From assembly GCA_947166305.1 (NCBI GenBank), contig CAMVDV010000016.1, forward strand, positions 1 to 64,000: a DNA stretch of 64,000 nucleotides. Reading direction: 5' to 3'. Below are positions 25,391 through 33,573 of this stretch, piece by piece. Source of the DNA: an uncultured Prevotellaceae bacterium. Its GTDB lineage: Bacteria > Bacteroidota > Bacteroidia > Bacteroidales > Bacteroidaceae. The notes below the pieces were generated by a model. The model was not told where the DNA came from and did not search any database. It saw only the letters and a list, made by a program, of their open reading frames with translations. A program made the position numbers and the translations under genes. How positions within the stretch are numbered: the stretch's first letter is position 1; every line of letters starts with the position of its first letter.

Positions 25391-27277
25391 TTAACCTTTT
25401 AACCTTTTGATGATGTCTTGCCTGCCGATGCTGTGCAGGTAGCGCTCTATCTGACGACGTTCCTCGGGTTTGTACCAGAAGAAGAACATACGTTGCTGTT
25501 GCTTCTCTTGCGGCGTCTTGGCAGAGAAGATGGGCTGGAGCGTGTAGGGATTGTAGCCTGTGGCCCAGCAGGTAGTGGCCATGGTGAGCGGCGTTGGCGT
25601 GAAGTCCTGCACTTGTTCCAGCTGGAAGTCCAGTTGCTTGGTCTGTATGGCGAGGTCGGCCATGTCGAGAGCCGTGCAGGCGGGATGGCTGCTGATGAAG
25701 TAGGGGATGATTTGTTGCCGAAGGCCTGCCCGACGGCAAGTGGCATCGAAGATGCTTTTGAACTGCCGGAAGAGCGTGAACGAAGGCTTTCGCATGACGT
25801 TGAGGACGGCATCGCTGGTGTGCTCGGGTGCAACCTTGAGCCGTCCGCTGACGTGGCGCGTGATGAGTTCCCGGGTGTAGTCCTTTGCGGCGCGGTTGAG
25901 GGTGTCGTCTTTCCAGTCGTGCAAAAGCATGTCATAGCGAATGCCGCTGCCGATGAAGCTTTTCTTGATGCCGGGCAAGGCATCGACACTCCTGTAGATG
26001 TCGAGCAAAGGGCGGTGGTCGCCGTTCAGATTAGGGCAGATGGCCGGGTGGATGCACGAGGGGCGTTTGCACTTCTCGCACAGCTCTTGCCGTCTGCCCC
26101 TCATCATATACATGTTGGCACTCGGGCCTCCCAGGTCGCTGAGGTAGCCCTTGAAGTCGGGCATCCTTGTGATTGCTTCCACTTCCCGAAGGATGCTTTC
26201 CCTGGAACGGCTCACGATGAACTTCCCCTGATGCGCGCTTATGGTGCAGAAGGCACAGCCGCCAAAACATCCACGGTGGAGCGTTACGCTGTGACGTATC
26301 ATTTCATAGGCAGGGATGCGCTTGTCCTTGTACTTGGGATGGGGCAGGCGTGTGTAGGGAAGGTCGAAGCTGTGGTCGAGTTCCTCCGTGGTGAGAGGGG
26401 GATAAGGGGGATTGACTACCACCCACTTGCCCTTGGTCTGCTGCAGGAGTCGCTGGGCGTGCATCTTGTTGCTCTCTTCCTCGATGTGGCGAAAGTTCTC
26501 GGCATGTAGCCGCAAGTCGCGGAGGCAGTCCTCGTAGCTGTGCAGGATGATGTCGTCTTCCTTGATTCCGCCCGGGATGTCTTCCTTGTCTTTGCAGAGG
26601 AAGGCTATTTGTCGGAGTTCTTTCGTCGCAACGTCTCTGAGCACTTGCCTTGTGATGCAGGGCTCGCCGTTCTCGTCGTAATGAAGCAAAGGGTGGTAGC
26701 TGTTGATGGCATCGGTGAGCCGGCCGACGAGTGCGAGCGTGGCCTTCTCGCCCATGCCGTAGGTGATGAGGTCGGCATCGCAGTCGCATAGGATGCTTGG
26801 GCGAAAGCGTTCCTGCCAATAGTCGTAGTGCATGACGCGCCGAAGGCTTGCCTCTATGCCTCCGAGCACAATGGGGACGTCGGGGAAGAGCTGCCTTATG
26901 ATGTCGGTATAGACGATGGTCGGGTATTCGGGCCGAAGGTCGTGACGTCCGTCGGGGCTGTAGGCATCCTCGCTTCTGAGCCGTCTTGCGGCAGTATATT
27001 TGTTGACCATCGAGTCCATGCAACCGGGCGAGACGCCGAAGAAAAGGCGTGGACGGCCAAGCTTCCTGAAGTCTCGCAGGTCACCGTGCCAGTCGGGTTG
27101 CGGAACGATGCAGACGCGCAGGCCTTCTGCCTCGAGCAATCGCCCGATGACTGCTGCGCCGAAGGCAGGATGGTCCACGTATGCGTCGCCACTGAAGAGG
27201 ATGACGTCGGCACATTCCCAGCCTCGCAGGTCCATCTCCTTGCGGGTCGTAGGCAACCAATCGGACTTGTTTGTCAT
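25391..27277 (-). CDS. ygiQ: YgiQ-family radical SAM protein
   Basis: A 628-residue radical SAM protein with an N-terminal YgiQ domain and a core cluster motif C337-x3-C341-x2-C344 in HRGCFGGCAFCTIS. Conserved segments include FFGVSPGCMDSMVNKYTA, VLGGIEASLRR and the C-terminal PEERRQIERYL. The family is widespread but its reaction is not established; the UPF0313 name is often used. I start at the ATG at 27277 (MTNKSDWLPTTRKEMDLRGW), the usual N terminus; 15 further codons upstream are open. The gene is preceded by a 22-bp array (27338-27425) and followed by T-rich spacer DNA. Confidence 0.92.
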   Translation of the reverse strand: MTNKSDWLPTTRKEMDLRGWECADVILFSGDAYVDHPAFGAAVIGRLLEAEGLRVCIVPQPDWHGDLRDFRKLGRPRLFFGVSPGCMDSMVNKYTAARRLRSEDAYSPDGRHDLRPEYPTIVYTDIIRQLFPDVPIVLGGIEASLRRVMHYDYWQERFRPSILCDCDADLITYGMGEKATLALVGRLTDAINSYHPLLHYDENGEPCITRQVLRDVATKELRQIAFLCKDKEDIPGGIKEDDIILHSYEDCLRDLRLHAENFRHIEEESNKMHAQRLLQQTKGKWVVVNPPYPPLTTEELDHSFDLPYTRLPHPKYKDKRIPAYEMIRHSVTLHRGCFGGCAFCTISAHQGKFIVSRSRESILREVEAITRMPDFKGYLSDLGGPSANMYMMRGRRQELCEKCKRPSCIHPAICPNLNGDHRPLLDIYRSVDALPGIKKSFIGSGIRYDMLLHDWKDDTLNRAAKDYTRELITRHVSGRLKVAPEHTSDAVLNVMRKPSFTLFRQFKSIFDATCRRAGLRQQIIPYFISSHPACTALDMADLAIQTKQLDFQLEQVQDFTPTPLTMATTCWATGYNPYTLQPIFSAKTPQEKQQQRMFFFWYKPEERRQIERYLHSIGRQDIIKRLKG

Positions 27278-27337
27278 TGATTCGAGTTTCGGATGCGCCC
27301 GAAAGCCTGTGTCTGTGCCCATTTGCTGCTCTGTTTC

Positions 27338-27425
27338 GATAATGGTTAAGCGTTCTTCTGATAATGGTTAAGCATTCTGCCCGTAACCGTCAAGGGTTCT
27401 GCGGATAAGGGTCAAGCGTTATTTC
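27338..27425. repeat. 22-bp tandem array, four units
   Basis: Units start at 27338, 27360, 27382 and 27404 with a core like GATAATGGTTAAGCGTT. The unit is related in sequence to the array at 54575. It lies upstream of ygiQ and downstream of the small gene at 27566. Confidence 0.9.
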
Positions 27426-27565
27426 CGACCCCTTTGACATGCCGGACGGAACGCCCCGAACTTCATCCGCTGACTGCCGACCGTTGGCCGCTGAAGCCAT
27501 TGCTCGACGGAGCCAACAGCGGCCGTTGGACATAAGACATCTGTTGAGCGCATCGCAGTCAGGCA

Positions 27566-27895
27566 CTAATCGACCTTCAACGACGCCTTCAGTGCATCGA
27601 GTTGCTCCTTTTTCCAGTCGATATAAAGGAGGATGAGTTGGTGCAGACCGAACGCCTTCATGTCGTTGTGGAAAAGGACTTCTTGGCAGAAGTTCAGCAG
27701 TTGTGGGTCCGGCTCGCCTGCTGAGAGCAGTGAGCGGACGTTGAGTCTGAGCTTGTCGAGAACGCTGTCCTCCACGATGCCGTTGCTGTCGAGCAGGTCG
27801 GAGAAGAGGTTATACTGGTCGATGGTTGCAAGATGGGCCTCCTCGATGCTCAGCTTTCGCGAGCCCTTCATGTTGCAAAGTATTGTGAACGCCAT
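27566..27895 (-). CDS. Small hypothetical protein
   Basis: A 109-residue protein predicted to be helical and soluble, ending DWKKEQLDALKASLKVD. No known domain or motif is recognised, and there is no signal peptide. It could start at the ATG at 27895 or at 27871 (MKGSRKLSIEEAHLATIDQYN), which gives 101 residues. It sits on the same strand between the large secreted protein and ygiQ, with more than 100 bases on each side, so an operon link is uncertain. Confidence 0.55.
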   Translation of the reverse strand: MAFTILCNMKGSRKLSIEEAHLATIDQYNLFSDLLDSNGIVEDSVLDKLRLNVRSLLSAGEPDPQLLNFCQEVLFHNDMKAFGLHQLILLYIDWKKEQLDALKASLKVD

Positions 27896-28005
27896 TTTGT
27901 ATTAACGATTTGACGATTTAATGTTTACTATTTTGATTGTCTTATTTTCTTATTTTCTTATTTTCTAAATCCCTTATTCTCCCATTCCCTCGTTCCGTCA
28001 TCGTC

Positions 28006-30924
28006 CTACTTGCCCATCAGGAAGTCGACGGCAATGCCCATGATGTTGCGTCGCGCCTCGTTTTCCTTGATACATTCGAGCGGGAAGCCGAAGGCAAGGA
28101 CACGGTAGCCGGGACCAGGGTAGGCTACGGCAGCAGGATAGCCCGTCGCGTCATATTTCATCGTGTTGAATGCTCCGCCCACACCTTCGATGATGTCTGT
28201 GCTACGCACCCAATAATTCTGCTCATTCGGTCGGCTGTAGATGGTAGCGGCATTGTTCAAGCCCTGAACGCCACAGATACTGTCCGCAGGGACAGAGCCT
28301 GAAAAGCGATACTTCAGTTTGTCTGCCACGAAAGCATCCAGCTGTGCGCTGTGAATGTCACTGCCGATGAAGGCTCCACTCACCATGATTGACGTGCCTT
28401 GGAGCGTTAGTTGTGAGATGGCAGAAAGCATTTCCGGCGTGAAGGCTCTGCGTCGCGTCAGGGAGTAACCGTCGTCCTTCTGCGCACCGAGTATGAATCC
28501 GGCAATACGATACTGCCGTAAGTCGAGATGAGGGAGCTGCACGGGCGTAGTGCTACTGATGCTGAGCCCGGGATGCAGGGCAAGAATGTCGGCAGCGTGG
28601 CGGACGCTGTAGTCATGAGTGTTGCCTGCAAGGAACATACCTTCCCATTCATCGCTGCTGACGCCAAATCCGTCGTCCGTTTCCTTGCCGTATCCGCTCT
28701 TATAGAAACTCAGTTGTCGCCCACAGTAACCAGGAGTCTTCACATCTATCACGCCTGGATCGCTGTCGAAGTCAAAGCCTCCGGTCATCTCGCTGTCGAA
28801 TGGGAGCGGACTTGCCAGCCTTTGGAATCCATCGACAAGAAGGATGGAGGTGGCATCCTGCCTTTCGGAGACGGCAGCGCACACCACGTCGCTCGAAAGG
28901 CTCGCCCCTCCGTCGTTGACGGCCTCCACTCGGAAGCTATAGAGCACGCCTGGCGTGGCATCAAGCTGGAAGTTGCACTCACGACCGTTTACATAGTGTC
29001 CGTTGTCGAAGTCGCCTTGTCCTTTCTTCACATAGACAATGTACCCTTCAGGCTTGGCTGTTGGCTCCGAAACGTCTTCCCTTGGCGTCCAACTGACCGT
29101 GATTTGCTTGCTTTCGTTGTTGGCTTCGGCCGAAAGGCCAGCCACCGGAAGCGGTTGAACCACGTAGTCCTTGCCTCCATGGATGGCAGATACGAAGCGA
29201 AGCATTCCCTTATATATGGAACGCGACATGAGGAACTTGAAGTAAGGGTCGTGGCCGAAGCGCATATCTGCCCAGTTCTGGTGGCTGAGCATCTCGAAGA
29301 TAATGGCCGGAACCTGCGGGTCGCGAGTCTCACCGTAGTTGCGATCGTAGAGATCCCTACGGTTCCAGAAACCTAATTCACGGGAGAGGTCGGCAGTGAC
29401 CTGTGTCATTATCATATCAGCGAGGTCGCGACTGACAAGTCGGGAAAGCCCTGCTGCCGTACGACCTTCATAGAAATCGGTGGAATAGATGCCGAGGGAG
29501 CCGACAAGGGTGTTGTCCGTCCGGAATCCGGCATCGCTGTGAACGGAGACATAGAGTTCGATGGGGACGCAAAGGCCACTGTCTCCTTTCAGATAGTTAC
29601 TCCCTTTGGTGAGATAGTTGAGGGTTAATGGGCGAGTATTAACGTCGTCTTTGCCATCATCGTTGCCCCTTCGGGAATAAACACTGTCGGGCATGCCGTA
29701 CCATTGCGCAGAATATCGGGCTGCCTCAAGGCATCGTGGCAAATCACTCCCTATGGGAAGGACCATCGTCGTGTCGCCTCTGACGATGTTTCCCATGCCT
29801 CCTCCGAGCCGGACGGCGTCGGCTGTGACCACACCCTTGTAGTTACTTAGGTTGGAGAGAACGATGCAATTGTCCTCGGACTGCCCTTTGTTGAAATGAA
29901 AGGTGCCGAGATAGACCCATGTGCCTCCGCCCATTTGCTGGTTGACGCGGAAGTTTGTGGCGATGCCTCCGTGCCTTACGGTGTAGTTGGCATCAGAGAT
30001 ACTGCCAGGAACGGTCTGATATGAGACATAGACGGCGTAGTCATCTTCCACGAGGATTTCGGGAATCCAGACCACGTCGCTCGTGGTTCGCTTGCTCGTC
30101 GTGGCTTCTATCATGCGGAACGTGCCGCGTCGGAAGGGATTCTCGCCGTTCTCGTAGCCTTCTTCCTTGTGCCCGAAGCCGATACCTCCGTACTGCCAAT
30201 GGTAGGAACTAACGCGTTCCTCGTAGCGACTGCCGTCCATGATGTAGTCATTGTCCACGATTATTTCCTGCTTCTGCCAGTCTCTTTCTCTCGGGGTGAA
30301 GAGTATGGCTCCGGCATTCTGTAGCATCGGGATGAGATAGGGCACGACGAAGGTCTGCGTGAACATGTCTTCGGTGGTGCAGAAAAGGCGTGGCCGCTGC
30401 CAACGCCATTCTTTCTTGTCGAAACTGAAGTATTTTCCGTGGCTATGGCAAACGCTGAGATGCCTTCCTTGCAGTCCCCTCTTGATGTCGAAGGGTCGGC
30501 TCATGGGCATCACCCAAGGGTTTCCCTTGTAGAGTTCCCTTCGGTAAATGCGGGCGGTGTCTGCGCGATCCATCATACTCGTGGGGATGAGTTGCTCGAT
30601 GGGCGTGTCCTTCGCCAGGATGGAAACGTCGTAGGTGTTGTAAGGCATGGGGAGGCAGCGCTTGACGTCAACGTAGAGGTCGCCCACGGTGAGGGGTGTG
30701 AGCGGCTGGGCAATGAAGTTGTCGGAGACGACGATGGTGATGTGCTTCTCTTGTGTGTTGACGATGGCGTCCTCCACCGTTATCTTGCCGAGGTTGGGGA
30801 AGGAGGGATTGGAGTAGGAGAGGAAGTATTCGCTCAGAATGGCCTGCAAATTGTCCTGCTGAGCCTGCGCCGACGCGATGCAGACGAAGGTCAGCAGCAG
30901 GAGGGACACGAGCTTCTTGATCAT
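28006..30924 (-). CDS. Secreted golvesin/xanthan-lyase-like protein with FN3 segment
   Basis: A 972-residue exported protein with a signal peptide (MIKKLVSLLLLTFVCIASAQA). It resembles the Bacteroidales proteins annotated as xanthan lyase or N-acetylmuramoyl-L-alanine amidase-like: a golvesin-type beta domain (YAVYVSYQTVPGSISDANY, GTWVYLGTFHFNKG), then a zinc-amidase-like region with VSVHSDAGFRTDN and a glutamate in PAIIFEMLSHQN, then an FN3 domain (about 620-700) and a C-terminal domain of unknown fold. The HSD and E residues fit an amidase_3-like active site, which would act on peptidoglycan, but this is inference. It lies in a minus-strand run with an acyltransferase upstream (47 bases). 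Confidence 0.75.
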   Translation of the reverse strand: MIKKLVSLLLLTFVCIASAQAQQDNLQAILSEYFLSYSNPSFPNLGKITVEDAIVNTQEKHITIVVSDNFIAQPLTPLTVGDLYVDVKRCLPMPYNTYDVSILAKDTPIEQLIPTSMMDRADTARIYRRELYKGNPWVMPMSRPFDIKRGLQGRHLSVCHSHGKYFSFDKKEWRWQRPRLFCTTEDMFTQTFVVPYLIPMLQNAGAILFTPRERDWQKQEIIVDNDYIMDGSRYEERVSSYHWQYGGIGFGHKEEGYENGENPFRRGTFRMIEATTSKRTTSDVVWIPEILVEDDYAVYVSYQTVPGSISDANYTVRHGGIATNFRVNQQMGGGTWVYLGTFHFNKGQSEDNCIVLSNLSNYKGVVTADAVRLGGGMGNIVRGDTTMVLPIGSDLPRCLEAARYSAQWYGMPDSVYSRRGNDDGKDDVNTRPLTLNYLTKGSNYLKGDSGLCVPIELYVSVHSDAGFRTDNTLVGSLGIYSTDFYEGRTAAGLSRLVSRDLADMIMTQVTADLSRELGFWNRRDLYDRNYGETRDPQVPAIIFEMLSHQNWADMRFGHDPYFKFLMSRSIYKGMLRFVSAIHGGKDYVVQPLPVAGLSAEANNESKQITVSWTPREDVSEPTAKPEGYIVYVKKGQGDFDNGHYVNGRECNFQLDATPGVLYSFRVEAVNDGGASLSSDVVCAAVSERQDATSILLVDGFQRLASPLPFDSEMTGGFDFDSDPGVIDVKTPGYCGRQLSFYKSGYGKETDDGFGVSSDEWEGMFLAGNTHDYSVRHAADILALHPGLSISSTTPVQLPHLDLRQYRIAGFILGAQKDDGYSLTRRRAFTPEMLSAISQLTLQGTSIMVSGAFIGSDIHSAQLDAFVADKLKYRFSGSVPADSICGVQGLNNAATIYSRPNEQNYWVRSTDIIEGVGGAFNTMKYDATGYPAAVAYPGPGYRVLAFGFPLECIKENEARRNIMGIAVDFLMGK

Positions 30925-30971
30925 TGGGAATTGGATATTGGACATTGGATTGTTGACTTTGTTTCTTACTT

Positions 30972-31517
30972 TTACACCTTAAACTTCTCCGGATGCAGCC
31001 CTTTGAAGTCCTTGTAGTATTCTTTTATCTCCCTCATCTCGGCTTCTATGTCGCCGGAGGGAATGATTGTCTTGGTACAGACGATGCGTCGGTCGGCGAA
31101 GTCAAGGCCGTAGAGGAGGATGGGCAGTTCGGCTTTGAGCGCGATGTAGTAGAATCCTTTCTTCCATTCGGGCTGTGCCTTGCGTGTTCCTTCGGGGGTG
31201 ATGCAGAGGCGAAAGGTCTTTGCCTTCCGAGCCTGCTCTGCGATGACGTCTGTGCTGCGCATCTGTTTGCTGCGATGCACAGGGATGCCTCCCAGCCTGC
31301 GCATCATTATGCCGACAGGCCAGAAGAACCACTCCTTCTTCATGAGGAAGTCGCAGTGGAAGCCCTTGGCCCGGCTGTAGAGGTTGCCTATGATGAAGTC
31401 CCAGTTGCTTGTGTGTGGGGCCAGGGCTATGATGCATTTCTCGGGCAAAGGCTCTGTGACGGTTTCCCTGAACCCGAGCCACGAGAAGAGAATTGTCTTG
31501 CTTAGTCTGTTTAACAT
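30972..31517 (-). CDS. 1-acyl-sn-glycerol-3-phosphate acyltransferase family protein
   Basis: A 181-residue PlsC-type acyltransferase with the catalytic HTSNWD (H35-x4-D40) and the glycerol-phosphate-binding TPEGTR near 107-112. The family moves an acyl chain to a lysophospholipid or related acceptor at the inner membrane. It is shorter than typical PlsC (about 240 residues) and has a weak N-terminal hydrophobic stretch, like other short Bacteroidales members whose true substrate is unknown. It lies between a small gene at 31630 and the large secreted protein, all on the minus strand. Confidence 0.87.
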   Translation of the reverse strand: MLNRLSKTILFSWLGFRETVTEPLPEKCIIALAPHTSNWDFIIGNLYSRAKGFHCDFLMKKEWFFWPVGIMMRRLGGIPVHRSKQMRSTDVIAEQARKAKTFRLCITPEGTRKAQPEWKKGFYYIALKAELPILLYGLDFADRRIVCTKTIIPSGDIEAEMREIKEYYKDFKGLHPEKFKV

Positions 31518-31546
31518 CAGACGGTGATGTGTATGAGTTAAGGAGT

Positions 31547-31620
31547 GACCCCCCTAACCCCCTTTAGGGGGAGTCTTTTTGCAGCAGGAACTCCCACAGA
31601 AGGGGGTAGGGGGGTCTTCT
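31547..31620. repeat. G/C-run inverted repeat between acyltransferase and small gene
   Basis: Two C-rich and G-rich words (ACCCCCCTAACCCCCTTTAG and AGAAGGGGGTAGGGGGGTC) face each other around a short spacer and could form a strong stem. The same style of CTCCCCCTTTAAGGGGGAG repeat is found inside thrC, the MFS gene and the FAD oxidoreductase gene. Confidence 0.75.
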
Positions 31621-31629
31621 TTTTCGTTC

Positions 31630-31893
31630 TCATAGGTTCTGCAGTTGGTCAACGATTTCTTCGGTACGCTTCTGCATGTCCTCGCGCAGTTTCTTGAAGA
31701 ACAGACGCGTGCTGCCTGGCTCGACGTGCGAAAGGCGGCATATCAAGTCGTTTTGCATCTTGATGACGCCCAGCGCAACGTTCTCTATGTCGTGCTGATT
31801 CTCTTTCTTGTGGTACTGCACCAATGCGATGCACTCAGCCAGCAGTTCGCCGCACACATAGTTGATGTGCTTTTTCAAGTTCTTTCGTTTCAT
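31630..31893 (-). CDS. Small helical hypothetical protein
   Basis: An 87-residue protein starting MKRKNLKKHINYVCGELLAE and ending in charged helix (MQKRTEEIVDQLQNL). It is predicted to be all-helical, soluble and cytoplasmic. No domain is recognised, although small proteins of this look are common beside acyltransferase genes in Prevotella. Support for a real gene comes from the promoter-like pair upstream at 31927-31958, which places transcription about 30 bases before the ATG at 31893. The longer open frame upstream of this ATG crosses that promoter. Confidence 0.65.
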   Translation of the reverse strand: MKRKNLKKHINYVCGELLAECIALVQYHKKENQHDIENVALGVIKMQNDLICRLSHVEPGSTRLFFKKLREDMQKRTEEIVDQLQNL

Positions 31894-32127
31894 TTGTTTG
31901 AAAATTAAAGGGTGGTTAGTGAGTGACAAATATACGATTTTTTGCAATATCCGACAAGAAAAAACGACAAAACTTTTGTCAATTCTTTCAACAACGAATG
32001 CGAGGGGTGGTTTTGCCCTGCTTATTTCCAAGAAATCCGGCAAACGTCGATGCCTCCTCCGCCACTTCATCGTTGCCGCCCCACCATTCGTCGCTCCAAA
32101 ACACAGCACGCGGCGTTGTTTGCAACA
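31894..32127. other. Upstream region of the small helical protein gene
   Basis: No gene is seen here. A promoter lies at 31927-31958; the rest up to the repeat array at 32128 holds short open frames without supporting features. Confidence 0.5.
31927..31958 (-). promoter_or_regulatory. Near-consensus promoter of the small gene
   Basis: On the minus strand CTTG (31958-31955), 20 bases, then TATATTTG (31934-31927). Only one base of the minus-33 element departs from TTTG. Confidence 0.65.
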
Positions 32128-32212
32128 TCATGACCGTGCAATTGCAACGTCATGACCATGCAATTGCAGCATCATGACCATGCAAGCATAACCGTACAGG
32201 GTTCTGTCGGAC
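32128..32212. repeat. Composite dispersed repeat, copy 3
   Basis: Units start at 32128, 32150 and 32172 (period 22; core TCATGACCATGCAATTGCA), followed by a decayed palindrome CCGTACAGGGTTCTG. It has the same orientation as copy 2 and the inverse of copy 1. Confidence 0.88.
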
Positions 32213-32271
32213 ACGATAGAGGGGAACGGAAAGAAGGGCGGAGGGAACGGGCCAACGGGGAAGGCTTCGGC

Positions 32272-33573
32272 TCAGCGAAGGCGGTGGGTGAGGAAGTGTC
32301 GGCGCGCGTAGATGAAGAAGAAGAGCGTGCCGGCGGCATTGAAAACCCATGCCATCCAGAAGGCCGAGGCGTAGGAGAAGTGCTCGCTGGCAACGCCTCC
32401 CAAGATGATGCCGAGGCCGAAGCCGACATCCCAGGCAGTGAGCAGGGTGCCGTTGGCAGTGCCTCGCTGAGAGTTGGGGGCAAGGTTGATGAACATCGTC
32501 TGGAAGGCCGGGAACATATGGCCATTGCCAAGTCCGACGATGAAGGCTGCTCCGTAGAAGCCCCAGACGTTGTGGAAGGCAGCGAAGACAAAGTAGCCGA
32601 CGAGCGAAATCAGCACGCCGTGGGTGGCATTCTCTGCCACTTTGCCCTTGGCAAGCCCTTTGGCACCGACGATGCGGCTCGCCATGAGTCCGACGCAAAG
32701 CAGGGTGAAGAAGAGACCCGTGCCGGTGGTGATGCCCAACTGCTGCTTGGCATAGATGGCAATGTAGGTGCTCACCACGCCATACGAGAAGCTATAGCCA
32801 ATCATGCAAAGCGCTTCGGGCCAACCCTTCAGCAGCAGGAAGCGGTCGAGCGACATGGTTCCCCATAACACACACCCTCTTTTCCCATCAACTCCAGGTC
32901 CTCTTCCAGCCTCTCCCTTGTCGGGAGAGGAGAAGTCCCCCTTCCCTGTCGTATTTACGCCGCTCCCTTCAAGGGAGGAGGTGGGGGAGGGTTTGGGGTC
33001 GGGCTTGCGGCTGAGGGTCAGAGTGGTGTTTATGGCAAAGCCGATGCCTGCCGTGAGGAGGGAGATGAGGAAGATGACGTCATAGCTCGACGTCCATTGA
33101 TAGACGAGCATCCCCACGGTGGGAGCGATGGCCGTGCCGAGGTTGTTGCTCAATCCGTAGTAGCCGATGCCTTCTGCCCTTCGGCTCGACGGCAGAACGT
33201 CGATGGCTACGGTGTTGTTAGCCACGGTTGCTGCACCCATAGGCGCGCCGTGGAGCGTCCGAACGATGCAGAATGAGAGCAGACTCCCTGCTACGAGATA
33301 GCCGCCAAAGAACAGCGCGAAGAGCCCATAGCAGAAGAGTAGCACCGCTTTCCTCGGGAATGAGTCGACGAAGAAACCGCTGAAAGGGCGTATGAGCAGA
33401 GCCGTCAGTGCATAGCCGCTCAGCACCATGCCCGTCTCGTCCTTCGTTGCGCCGAACACCTCGCTCAGATACAGCGGAAGCAAAGGCGTCACCACCATGA
33501 AGGAAAAGTAGAGCATGAAGTTGGCGCACCACGTTCGCAGGTAATTGCCGTTCCAGAGGCGGTCCGTAGTCAT
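32272..33573 (-). CDS. MFS transporter
   Basis: A 433-residue major facilitator with about twelve transmembrane segments; the cytoplasmic A motif appears between TM2 and TM3 (GFFVDSFPRKAVLL). It exports or imports a small molecule across the inner membrane; the substrate is unknown, though its place at the end of the threonine operon (ATGA overlap with thrC) could suggest an amino-acid exporter. The central loop between TM6 and TM7 carries about 40 extra residues rich in P, S, G and K (residues about 193-232) encoded by palindromic C/G-run repeats at 32880-33003. Confidence 0.88.
   Translation of the reverse strand: MTTDRLWNGNYLRTWCANFMLYFSFMVVTPLLPLYLSEVFGATKDETGMVLSGYALTALLIRPFSGFFVDSFPRKAVLLFCYGLFALFFGGYLVAGSLLSFCIVRTLHGAPMGAATVANNTVAIDVLPSSRRAEGIGYYGLSNNLGTAIAPTVGMLVYQWTSSYDVIFLISLLTAGIGFAINTTLTLSRKPDPKPSPTSSLEGSGVNTTGKGDFSSPDKGEAGRGPGVDGKRGCVLWGTMSLDRFLLLKGWPEALCMIGYSFSYGVVSTYIAIYAKQQLGITTGTGLFFTLLCVGLMASRIVGAKGLAKGKVAENATHGVLISLVGYFVFAAFHNVWGFYGAAFIVGLGNGHMFPAFQTMFINLAPNSQRGTANGTLLTAWDVGFGLGIILGGVASEHFSYASAFWMAWVFNAAGTLFFFIYARRHFLTHRLR
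32880..33003. repeat. In-frame palindromic repeats inside the MFS gene
   Basis: CTCTCCC/CGGGAGAG (32911-32928) and CTCCCTTCAAGGGAG (32963-32977) are embedded in a C-rich block that is read in frame as the central cytoplasmic loop of the transporter. The block ends with GGTGGGGGAGGGTTTGGGG, typical of the dispersed G-run repeats in this window. Confidence 0.8.

Noticed and set aside
25369..25405. Terminator upstream of the ygiQ end
   Set aside because: The TTTTAACC words have no stable stem; this is only low-complexity spacer DNA.
31894..32180. Overlapping short plus-strand frames near 31923-32177
   Set aside because: They run through the composite repeat and have no start context or recognisable domain.
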